From positions 1 through 64,000 of the forward strand of contig MQUF01000003.1 of NCBI GenBank assembly GCA_001914235.1: a stretch of DNA of 64,000 bases, written 5' to 3'. Numbering within the stretch: the stretch's first letter is position 1; the number at the start of each line of letters is the position of its first letter. Shown in pieces: positions 9,025 to 17,501 of the stretch. The DNA comes from Desulfobulbaceae bacterium DB1 (GTDB taxonomy: Bacteria; Desulfobacterota; Desulfobulbia; Desulfobulbales; SURF-16). Under the pieces are notes generated by a model, which was given only the letters and a program-made list of their open reading frames with translations, made no database searches and was not told the DNA's origin. Both the position numbers and the translations under genes were made by a program.

Positions 9025-11471
9025 TCCATCTGGAAGTGGCGGTGGCGGCACCGGTCACCGAATCACTTACCTACTGTTATGCAGCCGATGATGCCCGTCT
9101 TCTCCAGCCGGGCATCCGGCTGCTTGTCCCCTTAGGGGCCCGGCAGGTCACCGGCTATCTGCTCGCGACCAAAGCACCGGGTGACACGCCGTATCAAATC
9201 AGGCCGGTAACCGATGTGCTGGACCGGGAGCCTCTTTTTCCGCCGGCCATGATTCCTTTTTTCCGCTGGCTTTCCTCCTATTATCACTATCCGCTGGGAG
9301 AAACCATCAAGATTGCCCTGCCGGGCGGCCTTTCACCCCACAGCGACAGACAGGTACGCCTCGCGCCGTCAGGCGAAGAATTGCTGATGAACCGGGAAAG
9401 CGGCAATCCGGAACAGAGGCCCGACTGGCTCGAAGAGCTGACAAGCAAAGGCTTTCTCTCCGCCGCCCGGCTCCGTCCGATCTGGCGTAAAAAAAAATGG
9501 CAGACCCTGCTGAAAAAATGGCAGGAAGCGGGCGCGGTTGTTATTGAAGACTGCGCCATTTCCTCCCGCAGCAAGGCGAAAACGGAAAAATGCGTGCGAT
9601 TGGCAGCCGATAGTCCCGCCGGATCGGCGGCCGCGCTCAAGCCGTCTGAAGAGAAAACCCTGGCCCTGCTCCATGATCTGACCCGAGGCGACTGCTCGAC
9701 CCTGGTTTCGGCAAGCAACCTGAACCGCGCCTATAGCGGCGCAGGCAAGGCATTGAAATCCCTTGCCGAAAAACAACTTGTTTTCTGGGAAGAACAGGAG
9801 GTGTTCCGCGATCCGTTCGGCGAGGAGCCTCCCTTTTACCCGCCACCCGCCCAGTTGACGGATGAACAGAACGAGGTGCTGGCGCAACTGCTGCCGGCCG
9901 TGGCGCGAAAAAAATTCATCCCCTTTCTCCTCCACGGCATCACCGGCAGCGGCAAAACGGAAATTTACCTGCAGGCCTGCCAAAAAACCATCCAGACAGG
10001 TCGAACCGTCCTGGTGCTGGTCCCGGAAATTGCCCTGGCCAGTCAGCTTGAGGCCCATTTTTATTCACGCTTCGGCAGACAGGTGGCGCTTCTCCACAGC
10101 GGACTCAGCGATGGGGAACGTTTTGATCAATGGCGCAGAATCATGGGGGGCCGGGCCAAAATCGTCATCGGCGCGCGCTCGGCGATCTTTGCCCCGCTCA
10201 GCGATCCCGGCCTGATCATCGTCGACGAGGAGCATGACGGCGCCTACAAGCAGGAAGACACCCTGCGTTACCAGGCCCGGGACATGGCGGTGCTGCGCGG
10301 CAAGCTGCAGGATTGCCCGGTGCTGCTCGGTTCCGCCACCCCGTCGCTGACCAGCTTCCACCATGCCCGAAGCGGCAAATATCAGTTGCTGAACCTGACG
10401 AAACGCATTGAAAACAGATCGCTTCCCGACGTCACCATCATTGACCTCAAGTCCGCAGTGAAAACCGGCTCACCCCATGCATTCTTTTCCGAGGAACTGC
10501 TGGACGCACTGCGGGAAAATCTTGCCGCCGGTAACCAAAGCATTATTTTCCTCAACCGCCGGGGCTACGCCAACCTGATGATCTGCGCCGATTGCGGCAG
10601 CCCGGTCAAATGCCTCCACTGCGACATCTCCCTTACCCTGCACAAAGGCCGGGGTCAGCTCTGTTGTCATTACTGCGGCTTTACCGCCAAGAGCGCCATT
10701 ATCTGTCCCGCCTGTCTGTCGCCCCGGGTGAAAGAAATCGGTTTCGGCACGGAACGGCTTGAGGAGGCCTTGACCAGTGAATTCCCCACGGCCAGGATCG
10801 CCCGGCTCGACCGCGACACCTCCACCAGCCGGAAAAAATTTCTCAAAATCCTGAAAGACGTGCATCAACAGCGAATAGACATCCTGGTCGGCACCCAGAT
10901 GATCACCAAAGGCCACCACTTCCCCCATGTCACCCTGGTCGGCGTGATATGGGCCGACGCCGGACTCGGCCTTCCCGACTTCAAGGCCGGTGAGCGCACT
11001 TTTCAGCTTATTTCCCAGGTAACCGGCCGGGCCGGACGGGGTGACAAACCGGGCCGGGTTTTCATCCAGACCCATCAGCCCGACCACTATGCGCTGATCA
11101 ACGCCCGCCGACATGATTATTCCAGCTTTTACGAAAAGGAAATTTCCCTGCGCAAGATACTTTTCTACCCGCCCTTTTCCCGCCTGATCAATCTTCGTTT
11201 TTCCGGCGATAACGGCACCAAGGTGGAGGATGCGGCAAAAGAGACGGCCCGCGCGGCAAACGCCCTTGCCGCCCCTTTCCGGGTGACCGTTCTCGGCCCG
11301 TCCCCCGCGCCCCTGGCAAAACTGCGGGACAAATACCGCTGGCAGCTTCTCCTCAAGGGCGAAGACAGCACTGCCCTGCACGCCCTTTACCGGCAACTTG
11401 CAACCCGGCCCGACTGCCGGCTGCCGGGCGTTGATCTGCAGGTGGATGTCGACCCGGAAAGCATGCTGTAA
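9021..11471 (+). CDS. priA: Primosomal replication-restart helicase PriA
   Basis: PriA reloads the replisome at collapsed forks. The start at 9021 overlaps the galU stop as ATGA and gives 816 residues beginning MIHLEVAVAAPVTESL, the usual PriA N-terminus; an in-frame start at 8976 is less likely. The 3'-DNA-binding domain is followed by helicase motifs: Walker A HGITGSGKTEIYLQ, DEEH box IVDEEHDGAYKQED, and GSATPSL. A Zn-binding insert has paired cysteines (CADCGSPVKCLHC, LCCHYCG, CPAC). The C-terminal helicase motif is QVTGRAGRGDKPGRVFIQT. All eight zinc cysteines are present. Confidence 0.96.
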   Translation: MIHLEVAVAAPVTESLTYCYAADDARLLQPGIRLLVPLGARQVTGYLLATKAPGDTPYQIRPVTDVLDREPLFPPAMIPFFRWLSSYYHYPLGETIKIALPGGLSPHSDRQVRLAPSGEELLMNRESGNPEQRPDWLEELTSKGFLSAARLRPIWRKKKWQTLLKKWQEAGAVVIEDCAISSRSKAKTEKCVRLAADSPAGSAAALKPSEEKTLALLHDLTRGDCSTLVSASNLNRAYSGAGKALKSLAEKQLVFWEEQEVFRDPFGEEPPFYPPPAQLTDEQNEVLAQLLPAVARKKFIPFLLHGITGSGKTEIYLQACQKTIQTGRTVLVLVPEIALASQLEAHFYSRFGRQVALLHSGLSDGERFDQWRRIMGGRAKIVIGARSAIFAPLSDPGLIIVDEEHDGAYKQEDTLRYQARDMAVLRGKLQDCPVLLGSATPSLTSFHHARSGKYQLLNLTKRIENRSLPDVTIIDLKSAVKTGSPHAFFSEELLDALRENLAAGNQSIIFLNRRGYANLMICADCGSPVKCLHCDISLTLHKGRGQLCCHYCGFTAKSAIICPACLSPRVKEIGFGTERLEEALTSEFPTARIARLDRDTSTSRKKFLKILKDVHQQRIDILVGTQMITKGHHFPHVTLVGVIWADAGLGLPDFKAGERTFQLISQVTGRAGRGDKPGRVFIQTHQPDHYALINARRHDYSSFYEKEISLRKILFYPPFSRLINLRFSGDNGTKVEDAAKETARAANALAAPFRVTVLGPSPAPLAKLRDKYRWQLLLKGEDSTALHALYRQLATRPDCRLPGVDLQVDVDPESML

Positions 11472-11507
11472 AACGCTCGACAAGCAGGCTCGTGCAGGGG
11501 GTCCCCC

Positions 11508-11566
11508 TTGACAAGCCGCGCCACCGGGCATTATTTGTTGCCCAACCGCATCAATTCTGCTATATT
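11508..11566 (+). promoter_or_regulatory. Two overlapping sigma70-like promoters
   Basis: TTGACA (11508-11513) with 17 bases to TTATTT (11531-11536), and TTGCCC (11538-11543) with 17 bases to TATATT (11561-11566). Either could drive the rhodanese lipoprotein gene at 11623. Pattern match only. Confidence 0.45.
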
Positions 11567-11622
11567 TACAAATTTTTTTCAGCCATCAACTTTCAACCGA
11601 CCAACCAAAGACACGAATCGAC

Positions 11623-12066
11623 ATGAAACATTTTATTCTCTTTCTTTGTATCGCGCTCCTTGCCCTGACCGGCTGCTCCAATGAGGAAACAGGCGCGGCC
11701 CAGACCCCTTCCCAGGGGCAAAACACCGCCGTTGCCGGCGGGCAGCCCGCCACTTTCCGGTCAATTCCGGTTTCCGAGGCCAAAAAAATACTGGAATCCC
11801 GCAACGACATTGCGGTGCTTGATATCCGCACTCCCCCGGAACTGCGGGAAGGGGCCATTCCCGGTTCCACTCTGGTGCCGTTCTGGGCGATCATGCAGAA
11901 CAAGCTCAACCTGCCGCTGGAAACGCCGATCATGCTGATCTGCGCCGTGGGGGGAAGAAGCTATGCCGCGGGCCAGATACTGGCACGATACGGTTACCGG
12001 GAAGTTTACAATGTCAGCGGCGGCCTGGTGTCCTGGAAAGAAGCAGGCTACCCGGTCAAGTATTGA
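11623..12066 (+). CDS. Rhodanese-domain lipoprotein
   Basis: The 147-residue protein begins with a lipoprotein signal ending in the lipobox LTGC (Cys about residue 19), so it should be membrane-anchored outside the cytoplasm. A single rhodanese domain follows: AVLDIRTPPELREGAIPGST, then the active-site loop LICAVGGRSYAAGQ with catalytic Cys, then VYNVSGGLVSWKEAGYPV. Rhodaneses transfer sulfane sulfur between thiosulfate or persulfides and thiols. It is flanked by its own predicted promoters upstream and by the def promoter downstream. Confidence 0.9.
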   Translation: MKHFILFLCIALLALTGCSNEETGAAQTPSQGQNTAVAGGQPATFRSIPVSEAKKILESRNDIAVLDIRTPPELREGAIPGSTLVPFWAIMQNKLNLPLETPIMLICAVGGRSYAAGQILARYGYREVYNVSGGLVSWKEAGYPVKY

Positions 12067-12125
12067 TGGATTCCTGAAAAGCATATTTACCGACACATTC
12101 TTTTTTGATATACATTCTCAAAGAC

Positions 12126-12154
12126 TTGTGATTTCCCATTCCGAACCTTATAGT
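12126..12154 (+). promoter_or_regulatory. Promoter abutting the def start codon
   Basis: TTGTGA (12126-12131), 17 bases, TATAGT (12149-12154). Only six bases separate the -10 box from the def ATG at 12161, so the expected transcription start falls on or next to the ATG. No Shine-Dalgarno sequence is visible (gttaagca precedes the ATG). This suggests a leaderless mRNA, if the promoter is real. Confidence 0.45.
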
Positions 12155-12160
12155 TAAGCA

Positions 12161-12685
12161 ATGGCCATACGCGAAATTCTCAAATATCCGCATCCCATTC
12201 TTCGTCATCCGGCCAAACCGGTTACCGAATTTAACGAAGAGCTCAAGCAACTGATCTCGGACATGGCGGAAACCATGTATGACGCCCCGGGAGTCGGTCT
12301 CGCCGCAAACCAGATCGGCGTGCTGCTCCAGGTGGTGGTGATTGACGTCTCGCCCAAGGACGAGAAGAAGCTGATTCCGCTGATCAACCCCGAAATTCTC
12401 GCCGGTGAAGGCAGCCGGGTGGACGAAGAAGGATGCCTCAGCGTGGTTGACTATTGCGCCAATGTAAAACGGTTCGAACGCATCAGGGTACGGGCCTGCC
12501 GCCCGGACGGGCAACAGGTTGAATTCGAGGCGGAAGGCTGGTTTGCCCGTGTCATTCAGCACGAGGTGGATCACCTGCACGGCACCCTTTTTATTGACCA
12601 CCTCAGTTCGCTGAAAAAAGCCCTGTACAAGAAGAAACGCAAGAAACAACTGAGGGAAGAACAGGCGAAAGACCATGATAAATAA
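12161..12685 (+). CDS. def: Peptide deformylase
   Basis: Def removes the formyl group from nascent N-formylmethionine. The 174-residue protein has the three family motifs: GVGLAANQIGV (about 45-55), EGCLSV with the metal Cys, and QHEVDHLHG with the two metal His and the catalytic Glu. The N-terminus MAIREILKYPHPILR is typical and fixes the start despite the lack of a ribosome-binding site. The C-terminal tail is rich in Lys and Arg. It overlaps fmt by 11 bases, the usual def-fmt pairing. Confidence 0.97.
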   Translation: MAIREILKYPHPILRHPAKPVTEFNEELKQLISDMAETMYDAPGVGLAANQIGVLLQVVVIDVSPKDEKKLIPLINPEILAGEGSRVDEEGCLSVVDYCANVKRFERIRVRACRPDGQQVEFEAEGWFARVIQHEVDHLHGTLFIDHLSSLKKALYKKKRKKQLREEQAKDHDK

Positions 12686-13625
12686 AATCAACAGGATTAT
12701 TTTCATGGGCACCCCCGAATTTGCGGTGCCGACACTGCAGGCCTTGCTCGATCACAATGAAAACGTGGTTGCCGTGGTCACCCAGCCTGACCGCCCCAAG
12801 GGTCGGGGCCGCAAACTGTCGTTGCCGCCGGTGAAGATCCTGGCGGAAAGCCATGCCATTCCCGTTCTCCAGCCAACCAAAATCAGGACCGACGACTTTC
12901 TTGAAACCATCCGGGAATTTGACCCGGACCTCATCGTGGTCGCCGCTTACGGCCGCATCCTGCCCGGCCCGCTGCTCAACCTGCCGCCGCTCGGCACCAT
13001 CAACGTCCACGGCTCGCTGCTGCCCAAATACCGGGGCGCCGCCCCCATCCAGCGCGCTATTCTCAACGGCGAAAAGGAAACGGGCATCACCATCATGCAG
13101 ATGGACGAAGGCATGGACACCGGCGACATCCTGCTGCAGAAAAGCCTGTTCATCAAAAAAAACGACACCTCGGCAACTCTTGCCGCGAAAATGGCGGATC
13201 TGGGCGGTCGCCTGCTGATCGAGGCGATTGACCTGCTGCGCAAGGAAAAGCTCCAGCCGGAAAAACAGGACGACTCCCTTGCCACCGATGCGCCGATGCT
13301 GGACAAGGATGAAGCCCGGATCGACTGGAAAAAACCGGCCGAGCGGATCAGCTGCCTCATCCGCGGACTTGACCCCTGGCCCCTGGCGTTCACCGAACAT
13401 GAAGGAGAATGGCTGCGGCTCTTTGCCCCGGAGGTGATCAGCGGCGAACCCACCGAACCGCCCGGCACCCTGTGCCGCGCCGACCGGGACGGCCTGATGA
13501 TTGCAACCGGCCATGATTACCTGCTGGTGCGGGAAGTGCAGCGCCAGGGCGGCAACCGAATGACGGTGGACGCCTTTCTGCGCGGGCGCCCCCTCCAAAC
13601 GGGCATCCGCTTCGGCGCACGATGA
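12675..13625 (+). CDS. fmt: Methionyl-tRNA formyltransferase
   Basis: Fmt formylates initiator Met-tRNA using 10-formyl-tetrahydrofolate; Def later removes that group. The protein has 316 residues, the family norm. RIIFMGTPEFAVPTL opens the formyltransferase domain, and INVHGSLLPKYRGAAPIQRAI contains the catalytic His and the SLLP folate loop. The C-terminal domain starts near residue 205. It overlaps def upstream and larC downstream (ATGA), so the four-gene run def-fmt-larC-pgpA is probably one operon. Confidence 0.97.
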   Translation: MINKINRIIFMGTPEFAVPTLQALLDHNENVVAVVTQPDRPKGRGRKLSLPPVKILAESHAIPVLQPTKIRTDDFLETIREFDPDLIVVAAYGRILPGPLLNLPPLGTINVHGSLLPKYRGAAPIQRAILNGEKETGITIMQMDEGMDTGDILLQKSLFIKKNDTSATLAAKMADLGGRLLIEAIDLLRKEKLQPEKQDDSLATDAPMLDKDEARIDWKKPAERISCLIRGLDPWPLAFTEHEGEWLRLFAPEVISGEPTEPPGTLCRADRDGLMIATGHDYLLVREVQRQGGNRMTVDAFLRGRPLQTGIRFGAR

Positions 13626-14806
13626 TCATCGCCTACACCGACACCTTTTCCGGCATCAGCGGCGATATGTTTCTCGGTGCACTGATCGACGCCGGACTCC
13701 CCCTTGCCACCCTTGCCAACGAACTTGCCGCCCTGCCTGTTGCCGGTTACGAAATCTCGGCGGAAAAAACCGAGGAAAACGGCATCAGCGCCACCCGGGT
13801 CAGTATCATTGTCGGCCACGATCACCATCACCGCTCCTGGCGCACCGTCCAAAAACTCCTGCGGGAAAGCGACCTGCGGGACCGGATCAAACAAAACGCC
13901 CTGGATATTTTCACCAACCTCGCCGCAGCCGAGGCACGGGTGCACGGCTGCGCCGTCGATGATGTTCATTTTCATGAGGTCGGGGCCGTCGACGCCATCG
14001 TCGACATCATCGGCGCGGCCATCGGCATGGATTATTTCGCCATCGAGCAGCTCACCTCATCCCCGCTCCCCCTCTCCCACGGCTGGGTGCAGTGCGCCCA
14101 CGGCACGCTGCCCCTGCCCGCTCCCGCTGTCTGCGAATTGACAAAGGATATCCCGGTTTACGGCGTTGATCTGCAACAGGAACTGGTTACACCCACCGGT
14201 GCGGCCATCATCAAAAGCTGCTGCCGCGGCTTTGGCCCCTTTCCCGCCATGCGCATCAAACAGGTGGGGTATGGCGCGGGCAGCCGCAAACGTGACGACA
14301 GTCGGCCCAATCTGCTGCGCCTGGTCATCGGCGAATCGTTTTCCGCCAGGGAAGCCCAGGAGGTGGAGGTGATCGAAACCCATCTGGACGACTGGCAGCC
14401 CGAGGGCTTTCCCTATGTCAGCGAACAACTCTTTGCCCAAGGCGCGCTGGATGTGGCGATCATCCCCATGCAGATGAAAAAGGGCCGTCCCGGCTTTCTT
14501 CTGCGGGTGGTGAGCGAACCTGCCCTGTCCTGGGAGCTGCAACGCATCATCCTCAACGAGACAAGCGCCATCGGCCTGCGTTACCGCAAGGAATCGCGCT
14601 GGACGCTGGCCCGTTGCCAGGGCTTTATTTCCACCCCGCTCGGCCCCGTTGCGGTGAAAAAGGTAACAACCCCGGCGGGCAAAGAAGTGCTCTATCCGGA
14701 ATATGAGGATTGTCGGCGCATAGCCGCGGAAAAGAACATCCCCCTGCGGGAGATTTACGGGATGGTGGGCGCGGCCCAACCGGAAAACTTCCAGGAGAGG
14801 ACCTGA
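13622..14806 (+). CDS. larC: Nickel-pincer cofactor synthesis protein LarC
   Basis: LarC (DUF111) inserts nickel into the pincer nucleotide cofactor used by lactate racemase and related LarA enzymes. The 394-residue protein starts MIIAYTDTFSGISGDMFLGA, the family N-terminus, and has the VHFHEVGAVDAIVDIIGAA motif and the His-rich DHHHRSW stretch. ETHLDDWQPEGFPYVSEQLF marks the C-terminal domain. In some bacteria larC is split and needs a ribosomal frameshift; here it is one frame. No larA, larB or larE is in the window. Confidence 0.92.
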   Translation: MIIAYTDTFSGISGDMFLGALIDAGLPLATLANELAALPVAGYEISAEKTEENGISATRVSIIVGHDHHHRSWRTVQKLLRESDLRDRIKQNALDIFTNLAAAEARVHGCAVDDVHFHEVGAVDAIVDIIGAAIGMDYFAIEQLTSSPLPLSHGWVQCAHGTLPLPAPAVCELTKDIPVYGVDLQQELVTPTGAAIIKSCCRGFGPFPAMRIKQVGYGAGSRKRDDSRPNLLRLVIGESFSAREAQEVEVIETHLDDWQPEGFPYVSEQLFAQGALDVAIIPMQMKKGRPGFLLRVVSEPALSWELQRIILNETSAIGLRYRKESRWTLARCQGFISTPLGPVAVKKVTTPAGKEVLYPEYEDCRRIAAEKNIPLREIYGMVGAAQPENFQERT

Positions 14807-15261
14807 TGGACAAACTGATCATGCTGGTCGCCACCGGCTTCTACACCGGCCACCTGCCGAAGGCGCCCGGCACGTGGGGAACCCTGGTCGCTTTCCCGCT
14901 TCATTTTCTGCTGCTCCGTCTGCCGGGGGGAATGTATTACCCGGCGCTCGGCATCATCTTTCTCCTTGCCGTTTTTACCGCCGGCAGCGCCGAGAAAATC
15001 ATTGATCGCGCCGACCCGGGCCTGATCGTCATTGATGAAATCATCGGCATGCTGATCGGCCTCATCGCCGTGCCCTTGAAACCAGTCCCCCTGCTCTGCG
15101 CCTTTTTGCTCTTCCGTGTTTTCGACGTCCTCAAGCCGTTTCCGGTGGGCTGGGTCGACTCCCGCCTGCACGGCGGGCTCGGCATCGTCCTGGACGACGT
15201 GGTGGCCGGCATCTACACCCTGCTTGTCATGCAGTTCCTCAAATACTTCCTCGCCTGGTAG
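14806..15261 (+). CDS. pgpA: Phosphatidylglycerophosphatase A
   Basis: PgpA dephosphorylates phosphatidylglycerol phosphate in phospholipid synthesis. The ATG at 14806 overlaps the larC stop (TGATG) and gives 151 residues starting MDKLIMLVATGFYTGHLPKA; a longer frame from 14710 is not favoured. PKAPGTWGTLVAFP, VIDEIIGMLIGL and RVFDVLKPFPVGWVD are PgpA signatures. Several membrane helices are visible. It is the last gene before the low-GC accessory island. Confidence 0.93.
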   Translation: MDKLIMLVATGFYTGHLPKAPGTWGTLVAFPLHFLLLRLPGGMYYPALGIIFLLAVFTAGSAEKIIDRADPGLIVIDEIIGMLIGLIAVPLKPVPLLCAFLLFRVFDVLKPFPVGWVDSRLHGGLGIVLDDVVAGIYTLLVMQFLKYFLAW

Positions 15262-15540
15262 AACGAACGAGATTTACAGCGCCGCGACCGTTGACCAGGC
15301 CGAGACGAACGTGAAAACCATTTCCACACAAAGGATAAATTTTCTCCTTTTGGGAAATAGGTTGACTTTTCCCTATGAATTATCCTATCTGTTAAATCAA
15401 GGACGATCGGGATATCTTATCGTAAATACAGTGTTAATTCCATCTCAAACCAAGAGAAGCAGTGATTTGGAAGTTAAGCGCACCTCTCAAATAATTAATT
15501 TGGATGCATGCAATGCGGTTAAGCAGCGAGGAAATAGCGA
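15262..15540 (+). other. AT-rich island border with promoter and coupled leader frame
   Basis: Base composition drops sharply after pgpA. A promoter-like TTGACT (15362-15367), 17 bases, CTATCT (15385-15390) points at the ATPase gene. A plus-strand open frame with no ATG (possible GTG at 15311, about 77 residues, no recognised domain) ends in an ATGA overlap with the ATPase start at 15541. Such an overlap hints at translational coupling, but coding is not established. Confidence 0.4.
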
Positions 15541-16728
15541 ATGAAAATCGAATCAATAAGGTTAAAGAATTTTAAGGCCTTTCAAGACGCTGAACTGACG
15601 AATCTGCCTAATTTCTGTGTTGTTGTCGGCGCTAATGGTACTGGAAAAAGTACCATTTTCAGTGTGTTTGGTTTTCTCCGCGATGCGCTCACTACTAATG
15701 TAAATACTGCCTTAATGAAGCTCGGTGGAAGTCGGGGATTTCAAGAAGTACGTAGTCGTAATTCCAAAGGTCCAATTGAAATAGAGCTGAAGTTCCGCGC
15801 AAAACCCGATAGTCCCTTAACCACTTATTTCCTGCAGATTGGTGAAAAAAAAGGCAAGGCATTAGTGGAACGGGAGGTTCTTAAATACAGAAGGGGGAGC
15901 AGCGGCCAGCCTTGGCACTTTCTTGATTTTACCCGAGGCAAAGGGACAGCAGCTACAAATGAATTTGATCCCGTATCTAATGTAAAGGAATTGAACAGGG
16001 AAGAACAAACGCTGAAATCAACCGACATCCTCGCCGTCAAAGGATTAGCGCAGTTTGCGAGATTTCCGGCAGTTATGGCACTCGGCAATCTCATCGAAAA
16101 TTGGCATGTTTCCGATTTCCATATCAGCAAGGCACGGCCGGAACAGGAAGCAGGATATGCTGAACATCTGTCCCGCGAAGGCGAAAACCTGTCCTTGGTT
16201 ATTCAATACCTGCACAATCATCATGAAAAAATTTTTCAAAAGATTCTCGATCTTCTTAAAAAGAGAGTACCCGGCATTTCCCATGTCGATTCCAAAACTA
16301 CTGAAGAGGGACGAGTCCTTCTGAAGTTCCAGGACGGCGTGTTTGAAGATCCTTTTCTCGCCCGGTACGTTTCCGACGGCACCATCAAGATGCTTGCTTA
16401 CCTAACTCTTCTTTATGACCCAACCCCACATCCGTTGCTGTGCGTGGAAGAGCCGGAGAACCAGCTCTATCCGAAACTCTTATGGGAACTTGCCGAGGAA
16501 TTCCGAGCTTATGCCAATCGAGGTGGGCAGGTTTTTGTCTCAACACATTCTCCGGATTTCTTGAACGCGGCAAGAATTGATGAGGTGTTCTGGCTGGTAA
16601 AAAAAGATGGCTATTCCCAAATCCGGCGAGCAAAGGATGACGAACAGCTCACAGCGTATATGGCCCAAGGCGATCAGATGGGGTACCTCTGGGAGCAAGG
16701 TTTTCTTGAAGGAGCCGATCCTCGATGA
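15541..16728 (+). CDS. OLD/AAA15-like ATPase of a two-gene defence-type system
   Basis: This 395-residue ABC-type ATPase begins MKIESIRLKNFKAFQDAELT, the N-terminus of SMC/RecF/OLD-like ATPases. Walker A is GANGTGKST (residues 30-38). The signature and Walker B region includes VSDGTIKMLAYLTLL and LLCVEEPENQLYP (about residue 300), followed by the D-loop/H-switch STHSPDFLNAARIDEVFW. It carries no TOPRIM domain of its own. The next gene, a TOPRIM-like DUF4276 protein, overlaps it by four bases, so the two should act together. ATPase plus separate TOPRIM-like effector is the plan of PARIS (AriA/AriB) and AbiL/RloAB defence systems. Function is inferred. Confidence 0.82.
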   Translation: MKIESIRLKNFKAFQDAELTNLPNFCVVVGANGTGKSTIFSVFGFLRDALTTNVNTALMKLGGSRGFQEVRSRNSKGPIEIELKFRAKPDSPLTTYFLQIGEKKGKALVEREVLKYRRGSSGQPWHFLDFTRGKGTAATNEFDPVSNVKELNREEQTLKSTDILAVKGLAQFARFPAVMALGNLIENWHVSDFHISKARPEQEAGYAEHLSREGENLSLVIQYLHNHHEKIFQKILDLLKKRVPGISHVDSKTTEEGRVLLKFQDGVFEDPFLARYVSDGTIKMLAYLTLLYDPTPHPLLCVEEPENQLYPKLLWELAEEFRAYANRGGQVFVSTHSPDFLNAARIDEVFWLVKKDGYSQIRRAKDDEQLTAYMAQGDQMGYLWEQGFLEGADPR

Positions 16729-17282
16729 AAACCATTGTTTTTTTTCTTGAAGAGCCATCAGCGCGAGAAATGCTTGCCGGGATTCTTCCACGTATCCTCC
16801 CTGATGATATGCGGATTCGCTATGTTGTTTTTCAGGGAAAGCAAGACCTGGAGAAAAACCTAAAAGCGAAATTGCAGGGCTGGATGCTGCCGGACTCCAT
16901 CTTTGTTGTAATGCGTGATCAGGATTCAGGTGATTGCAGGGCAATAAAAACAAAGTTGGTCGGACTCTGCCGCGAGGCTGGAAAGGATGGAGTCCTGGTT
17001 CGCGTTGTTTGTCGGGAATTAGAGAGTTTTTATCTGGGCGATCTGGCTGCCGTGGAAAAGGGGCTTGGCCTCAAAGGGCTTAAAAGAATGCAACAGGGAA
17101 AGAAGTTTCGGAACCCCGATGCTCTGGGTAATCCAGCCGTTGAGTTATTCAGACTTACCAGCAATACGTATGATAAAGTGTCAGGCTCTCGTGCGATCGC
17201 TCCCTATTTGAATTTAAAATCCAACTGCTCCAAAAGTTTCAACGTGCTCTTGTCTGGAATCAACAATCTGATAGAGCCATGA
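16725..17282 (+). CDS. DUF4276-type TOPRIM-like putative nuclease
   Basis: The protein has 185 residues and starts at an ATGA overlap with the ATPase stop. It shows the acidic pattern expected of a TOPRIM-like fold: FFLEEPSAREML (Glu 9 and 10), VVMRDQDSGDC (Asp 65, 67 and 70) and VVCRELESFYLGD (Glu 98 and 100). These match what I recall of DUF4276. Such proteins are often paired with AAA/OLD ATPases and are proposed effectors of abortive-infection systems. The DUF number is from memory and the nuclease role is inference. Confidence 0.75.
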   Translation: MKTIVFFLEEPSAREMLAGILPRILPDDMRIRYVVFQGKQDLEKNLKAKLQGWMLPDSIFVVMRDQDSGDCRAIKTKLVGLCREAGKDGVLVRVVCRELESFYLGDLAAVEKGLGLKGLKRMQQGKKFRNPDALGNPAVELFRLTSNTYDKVSGSRAIAPYLNLKSNCSKSFNVLLSGINNLIEP

Positions 17283-17380
17283 AAATGGAGCCATCCCAAG
17301 CAAAGTTGACAGAGAGCTGGTACCACAATTCCGGACAGTGCGTTAAGGTGGAGAACACACACTGACCAAGGAGAGTCCCA

Positions 17381-17467
17381 ATGAGCAAAACGAAACGACA
17401 GCGGGGAATCGTGTTCATGGCGTTCGCCTCGGCAATGAGCCAAGGGCAGACCTGTCCCTTTTCCTGA
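17381..17467 (+). pseudogene. Possible start of a lost IS3-type orfA
   Basis: A 28-codon frame MSKTKRQRGIVFMAF... follows a good ribosome-binding site (AAGGAGAG at about 17368). MSKTKR plus this leader resembles the start of IS3-family OrfA proteins, after which similarity is lost. The surrounding 17283-17501 has no other gene. Weak call, based on the first few residues only. Confidence 0.25.
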
Positions 17468-17501
17468 CAAACTTTTGGCATACAGAGAGGCGTTAATACA
17501 T

